A stretch of DNA of 64,000 nucleotides from positions 26,872 to 90,871 of the forward strand of contig JAJZBL010000004.1 of the NCBI GenBank assembly GCA_021798935.1, read 5' to 3'. A model generated the notes under the pieces. The model was not told where the DNA came from. It made no database searches and was given only the letters and a program-made list of their open reading frames with translations. Source of the stretch: Microcaldota archaeon. GTDB taxonomy: Archaea; Micrarchaeota; Micrarchaeia; Micrarchaeales; Micrarchaeaceae. This document shows, piece after piece, positions 60,313 through 64,000 of the stretch (positions are counted from its first letter, which is position 1; every line of letters begins with the position of its first letter). Made by a program: the position numbers and the translations under genes.

Positions 60313-61386
60313 TCACTGCCAGAAATTATTCTTTACCGCCTCATCCTCCTCTTCTTTCAATGAATCCGGCATAAATCCAAATGCAGTCTCAAAGATTGAT
60401 TTTGGATCTGGCTTGAACTCCTTAATCTTTTCCATCGCGTCATCAAGAAGCTTGTTGTGGTCTTCTTTCATCTTCGCTTCCATATCATCATTCCAAAGCT
60501 TTTTGGAAACTAAGTACTTCTTCATCCTTATAAGAGGGTCTTTTGGCTTCCATGGATCAACTTCGGATTCGGGCCTGTACTTTGTAGGATCATCTGCTGT
60601 TGTGTGCATTCCCATCCTATATGTCAATGCCTCTATTATGTATGGCCTTCCTCCCTTCTTTATGCTATCTATCGCATCCTTTGTTGCCTTGTATACTGCA
60701 AGGACATCATTCCCATCAACCTGTATTGCGTCCGCTCCAACTGCAAATGCCTTCTGCGCAAGGGTTTCCGCAGCTGTCTGCTGGGCTCTTGGCACAGATA
60801 TTGCCCATTCATTATCTTCTATTATTGTTACAAGAGGAACTTTGTTGACTCCTGCAAAATTCATTCCTTCATAAAAATCGCCTTCGGATGTTCCGCCGTC
60901 TCCTACATAGGTTAATGCTACATTAGGCTTCTTCTTATACTTCAAGGAGAATGCAACTCCTGCAGCATGAGGAATTCCTGCTCCCACTGGTGCTATTTCA
61001 GGTCCTGAATTGTTGACAGCCCCCAGATTAAATCCTTCTTCATAACCTTTGAAGTATAGGAATATTGAATATATTGATACTCCTTTTATGATAAGTGAAA
61101 GATGCTGCCTGAATGTAGGCAATAGCCAATCGTCTTTTGTAAGCGCATATGCACTTCCTGCCTGTGTCGCTTCTTCTCCATAAATAGGAACTATTGTTGG
61201 CATAAGGCCTGCTCTCTGCAATGCCACAAGCTTGTCGCTCATTTCCCTTCCCAAGCTCATATACTTGTATAATTCAATGAGATCTTTGTCAGCAAGATCC
61301 TTTGGATATAGATTTTTGTCAATATTTCCATTCTCATCCATAACTTGGATGTACTTAACAGAGCCATTAAAAACAGTTTTCTCCAT
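60313..61386 (-). CDS. 2-oxoacid dehydrogenase E1 alpha subunit
   Basis: A 357-residue E1 alpha subunit. The ThDP motif YVGDGGTSEGDFYEGMNFAG (GDG...N) and DNEWAISVPR are clear, and the R-rich phosphorylation-loop-like segment is near RMGMHTTADDPTKYR. The start EYKYMSLGREMSDKLVALQRAG is typical of acetoin/pyruvate or branched-chain E1. It begins the operon E1 alpha, E1 beta, E2, E3 with gaps of 12 to 35 bases. The promoter should lie in the 148-base gap before 61386, shared with the end of the DedA gene. Which 2-oxoacid is used cannot be told. Confidence 0.95.
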   Translation of the reverse strand: MEKTVFNGSVKYIQVMDENGNIDKNLYPKDLADKDLIELYKYMSLGREMSDKLVALQRAGLMPTIVPIYGEEATQAGSAYALTKDDWLLPTFRQHLSLIIKGVSIYSIFLYFKGYEEGFNLGAVNNSGPEIAPVGAGIPHAAGVAFSLKYKKKPNVALTYVGDGGTSEGDFYEGMNFAGVNKVPLVTIIEDNEWAISVPRAQQTAAETLAQKAFAVGADAIQVDGNDVLAVYKATKDAIDSIKKGGRPYIIEALTYRMGMHTTADDPTKYRPESEVDPWKPKDPLIRMKKYLVSKKLWNDDMEAKMKEDHNKLLDDAMEKIKEFKPDPKSIFETAFGFMPDSLKEEEDEAVKNNFWQ

Positions 61387-61534
61387 TTTGCCACCAATAT
61401 CTTTTTAAATTAAAAAAATATAAACATTCCCTTTTTATACTGCTTAATCTCTCAGGTAGTTTGCCTCTGTGCAGTTCTAAAAATAGAAAGGATTTATGTT
61501 TAGATGATTCCTATTTGCCATTGCATATATAATG

Positions 61535-62326
61535 TCAGTTAGAGGATTTGAAAACTGCCTTGACTAAGATTGCATATGCAAGTATCAATGCACTTGATAT
61601 TGCTATCAAGTATAATACTGGACGGAACTGCACATCAAAGGAAGGCAGGAACACATTGATTCCTTCATATCCTATATATAGAAGAATAGAAAACCTTAAA
61701 GAAAACCCTGCCGCATTTGTTGCAAAGAACTTTGCGGAATTCATCTTCAATGTGCCTGCTGCAAGAGATGTTACGTTCTTGAAGTAAGGAACAAATGTAG
61801 CAACAAATATCGAGAATATTCCATGGTTGCTTATCCAATCATCTGCAACCGAAATATCTTTTTCCGTGATGTCAACATGCGAAAGCACCCTAAGAAGAAG
61901 AGGCCTGCCTGCAAATCTTCCCCCAAAATATTCTATTGCTATTAGGAACATCATTGCAATGACAGAAACAATGAATACAAGGTATACATTGAAGTAGCTT
62001 AAAGCTGCCAAATATCCATAGAACGGAACTATTAGGTAATCGGGAGGGGGTGCAAATGCAATAATGATAAATATTCCAAGATATCCAAGATAATAAAATG
62101 GGCTGAATACCTTTACTTCACTGCTATAATAATTCTCATAGTTTAAATAATGAAAATAACTGTTTGTTATGCCAATAGTCGATATTACAATTCCTATTAT
62201 TGCAATAGTTGCTATGTAGTAAAAGTACTCAGATACTTTAGCATTTATATTCCATATTCTTGATTTGGAATTTCTGCCTATTATTAGCTTATGAATCTTT
62301 TTTGAACTTGATTTTGATATTGGCAT
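61535..62326 (-). CDS. DedA-family membrane protein
   Basis: A 263-residue membrane protein of the DedA (SNARE-associated, VTT domain) family. After one N-terminal helix pair it shows APPPDYLIVPFYGYLAALSYF, the basic-acidic loop FGGRFAGRPLLLRVLSHVD, and the signature FVPYFKNVTSLAAGTLKMNSAKFF, with helices either side. DedA proteins are thought to move phospholipids or to affect envelope ion balance. No Shine-Dalgarno is visible before ATG 62326. It stands between the E1 operon and the FkbM pseudogene, and is probably its own unit. Confidence 0.8.
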   Translation of the reverse strand: MPISKSSSKKIHKLIIGRNSKSRIWNINAKVSEYFYYIATIAIIGIVISTIGITNSYFHYLNYENYYSSEVKVFSPFYYLGYLGIFIIIAFAPPPDYLIVPFYGYLAALSYFNVYLVFIVSVIAMMFLIAIEYFGGRFAGRPLLLRVLSHVDITEKDISVADDWISNHGIFSIFVATFVPYFKNVTSLAAGTLKMNSAKFFATNAAGFSLRFSILLYIGYEGINVFLPSFDVQFRPVLYLIAISSALILAYAILVKAVFKSSN

Positions 62327-62468
62327 TTACTTTCCGTTTAAATTTTAAGATTGCTTAGTTTCTAATTAATTATGCTAATTTCAAGATATAATCTTAAATT
62401 ATTTTTTAAAATTTCTTAAATTTAATTATTTTACCTAATAGAAGATTTATTTTGGTATATTATTGAGA

Positions 62469-62491
62469 TTATTTTAGTAAGGTTTTATAAA
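62469..62491 (+). promoter_or_regulatory. FkbM gene promoter element, repeated at 63885
   Basis: A 23-base sequence (TTATTTTAGTAAG-G-TTTTATAAA) ending in a TATA box lies about 40 bases before the FkbM start. It recurs with one change at 63885-63907. A further direct repeat ATTTCAAGATATAAT is present at 62378-62392 and 62496-62510. The shared sequence may be a promoter family for surface-glycan genes. Confidence 0.5.
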
Positions 62492-62528
62492 TTCTATTTC
62501 AAGATATAATTAACTTATTAGTGAGTAT

Positions 62529-63524
62529 ATGAAATTTGATTTCAATCCTAAGAAAAATATAACAAGTTTAGATTATTTTATTATAAGGCTTAATAAAATT
62601 AATAAAATAAATGATTTGCTTACAGTGAGAAAAATAGCAAAGAATTGGTATACTATACTATTTTTCAGATTGGGTTTAAAGAAACCTGGATTTGTAATGC
62701 AGCTTAGAAATGGCAAAAAAATAGAAATAAAAAAATCTGAGGATTATTTTAAATTTTGGGAAAGCTCAGAGTTTATACAAGAGTTAATTAAACAGTTTAA
62801 ATTGAAGGATATAATTAAAATATCAAAGAAAAACAAATTTATAAAATTTAAATTCGATAATAAAACATTGAAATTTTATTATGATTCCCAAAAACAATTA
62901 GGTAACACAATAGGTATGATAAGAGAACAATTTATAGAACAGCAATAGGGATGGCTTAACGTCAAAGGAAAGAATGTCATAGATATAGGTGCAAATATAG
63001 GAGATACTGCAATATATTTCGCATTAAAAGGCGCAAAACATGTATATGCGTTTGAACCTTATCCTTACTCGTATGAACTTGCGATGATAAATATCAAATT
63101 AAATGGATTAGAAAATAAAATAACTTTGCTCAATGAAGGGTGTGGAAAGCAGGGCTTTATAAAAATAGATGAGGGTTATAAAAATTTTGGTGGTACTGAT
63201 TTAAAGCATTTTAAAGAAGGAGAAAAAATAAATATAGTAACATTAAGTGACATAGCAAAGAGATTTAATCTCAACAATAAATCTATATTAAAGATAGACT
63301 GCGAGGGTTGTGAATATGATGTTCTTCTTAAAGCAAAAGTTTCTGATTTAAGAAAATTTGAACAAATTCAATTAGAATACCATTATGGATATATAAATTT
63401 AGGGAATAAGCTTAAAAAGATAGGTTTTAATGTTGCATATGGGCAACCTAAGCATGTATACAACAAAGAAGCAGAAAATAGAGAGCTTTTTATCGGATTA
63501 ATTAAAGCAAACAGAATTAAATAA
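62529..63524 (+). pseudogene. FkbM-family methyltransferase interrupted by in-frame TAG
   Basis: Frames 62529-62948 and 62949-63524 are the same frame, split only by TAG at 62946-62948. The part after the stop starts GWLNVKGKNVIDIGANIGDT, which is the SAM-binding motif I of FkbM methyltransferases; LKIDCEGCEYDVLLKA is the late FkbM motif. In family members I recall, Tyr (or another aromatic) stands at the stop position (…QQ-x-GWLNV), and TAT to TAG is a single change. Full length would be about 331 residues. TAG is a normal stop elsewhere in this window, so this is a disabled gene, a sequencing error or a read-through case. The gene is more AT-rich than most of the window. Confidence 0.75.
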
Positions 63525-64000
63525 TACTACAAAGGCAATTTTCCTTAATATATTTGATTATAAAACATAGGTGAACCAGATCAAAAACAAGCATTTAGTT
63601 TGTTTTTTATATAGATAAAATGCCTATTTATTCTTAATAAAAAACAGTAAATAAAATCAATTAGAGATAGGGCAAAGAAAAATAAATGTTATAGGGTTTG
63701 TTTCTAAAGCATTAATTTTATGCTTCTTTGCTATCTAAAATTTTATTATATCCCTAAAATCTTTGCTTGTATATAGGTTGTTCAAATCTTCATCATTCAT
63801 TTTAAAACCTTAATTGGCATTGTTAATTTAAGAAATTTAATAATATTCATTTTGTTTATATTAAATTTAATTATTGGGTCTCTGTTATTTTAGTAAGCTT
63901 TTATAAAAATAGATAAATGCTTATTTTTATTAAAAATAAGAATTTTCTTATTGCCTAAGTTTTTAATATTCACAAATTATTAAGAGTTTGAATTACTTAT
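63525..64000. other. AT-rich stretch without a convincing gene
   Basis: 476 bases to the window edge hold no ORF of 60 codons. A 21-codon frame (63735-63800, minus; MNDEDLNNLYTSKD...) with AGGTTTTAAA before its ATG may be a gene remnant. The 23-base FkbM promoter element recurs at 63885-63907 with its TATA box, and a perfect 10-bp inverted repeat CTTATTTTTA-T-TAAAAATAAG stands at 63920-63940. A further gene probably starts just beyond the window. Confidence 0.5.
63885..63907 (+). promoter_or_regulatory. Second copy of the FkbM promoter element
   Basis: TTATTTTAGTAAGCTTTTATAAA differs from the copy at 62469-62491 by one base. It is followed 12 bases later by a 21-base palindrome, so the start of transcription of an unseen downstream gene may be covered by an operator. 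Evidence is sequence identity and position. Confidence 0.45.

Noticed and set aside
60413-60874. 153-codon plus-strand frame opposite E1 alpha
   Set aside because: Antisense of a well-supported E1 alpha with all motifs; no start signal.
62946-62948. TAG codon in the FkbM gene as pyrrolysine or genome-wide recoding
   Set aside because: Other genes in the window end in TAG in a normal way and there is no Pyl cassette here; a point mutation or error is simpler. Kept as a finding, not as a claim of recoding.

Overview
The window is AT-rich archaeal DNA. Archaeal markers are the archaeal-type S-adenosylmethionine synthetase, a Trm5-type tRNA methyltransferase, a ThpR-type RNA phosphodiesterase, an AsnRS-like asparagine synthetase, an AglH/GPT-type glycosyl-1-phosphate transferase, TrmB and Lrp regulators, a histone-fold protein, and Shine-Dalgarno sequences of the GGTG/GGTGAT type mixed with leaderless starts. 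A mevalonate cluster of the Thermoplasma type together with a histone-fold protein (Thermoplasmatales use the HU-like HTa instead) suggests a small-genome acidophile-associated archaeon of the ARMAN/Micrarchaeota kind. That placement is inference, not something read directly from the sequence.

Layout. 1-7.3 kb: a radical SAM HemN-like gene cut by the window edge, a TrmB regulator, an AhpD-like protein, an IscU scaffold, two small membrane proteins, a coiled-coil protein and a phosphodiesterase. 7.4-14.5 kb: NifX-like protein, membrane-anchored FKBP, asparagine synthetase divergent from an Lrp/AsnC regulator, endonuclease IV, histone-fold protein, glycosyl-1-P transferase, tRNA-Arg(GCG), a tiny AbrB-like protein behind an operator-like palindrome, and an S66 peptidase. 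14.5-22.8 kb: an unknown gene, a bacterial-type RsgA GTPase, a GalT/HIT protein, a 50-residue micro-ORF, a DtxR regulator plus putative metal transporter with an operator-like element, a His-rich methyltransferase, lipoate ligase, Nudix and HAM1 hydrolases. 23-34.6 kb: a surface beta-propeller protein, SWIM protein, MUG-type glycosylase, NAD kinase, S41 protease, an SAM-fold protein, and a coupled metK / zinc-ribbon microprotein / hotdog thioesterase set, followed by unknown genes and a BofA-like protein. 34.6-42.7 kb: two methyltransferases (one Trm5), an HAD protein with altered catalytic residues coupled to a glycosyltransferase, YdcF-like protein, ThpR, and a UvrD helicase fused to a RecB-type nuclease.

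42.8-45.6 kb carries three overlapping or adjacent genes that match, in pathway order, mevalonate 3-kinase, mevalonate-3-phosphate 5-kinase and the bisphosphomevalonate decarboxylase of the Thermoplasma-type isoprenoid route. 45.7-50.8 kb holds an unknown gene and a tandem triplication of HExxH proteins resembling M78/ImmA-IrrE metallopeptidases, with a mosaic of near-identical and divergent blocks. 50.8-56.6 kb has membrane proteins, a YbjQ protein, a PH-domain membrane protein and a tandem pair of alkaline-phosphatase-superfamily genes. 56.6-61.4 kb is a complete 2-oxoacid dehydrogenase operon (E1alpha, E1beta, E2, E3), served by the lipoate ligase at 20.8 kb. 61.5-64 kb has a DedA membrane protein, an FkbM methyltransferase interrupted by an in-frame TAG where Tyr is expected, and about 480 bases without a convincing gene, which repeat the FkbM promoter element.

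The most promising items for follow-up are the pathway-ordered mevalonate operon, the mosaic triplicated HExxH genes, the archaeal RsgA, and the unlisted zinc-ribbon microprotein coupled to metK. No CRISPR array, rRNA, insertion sequence or integrase was seen.
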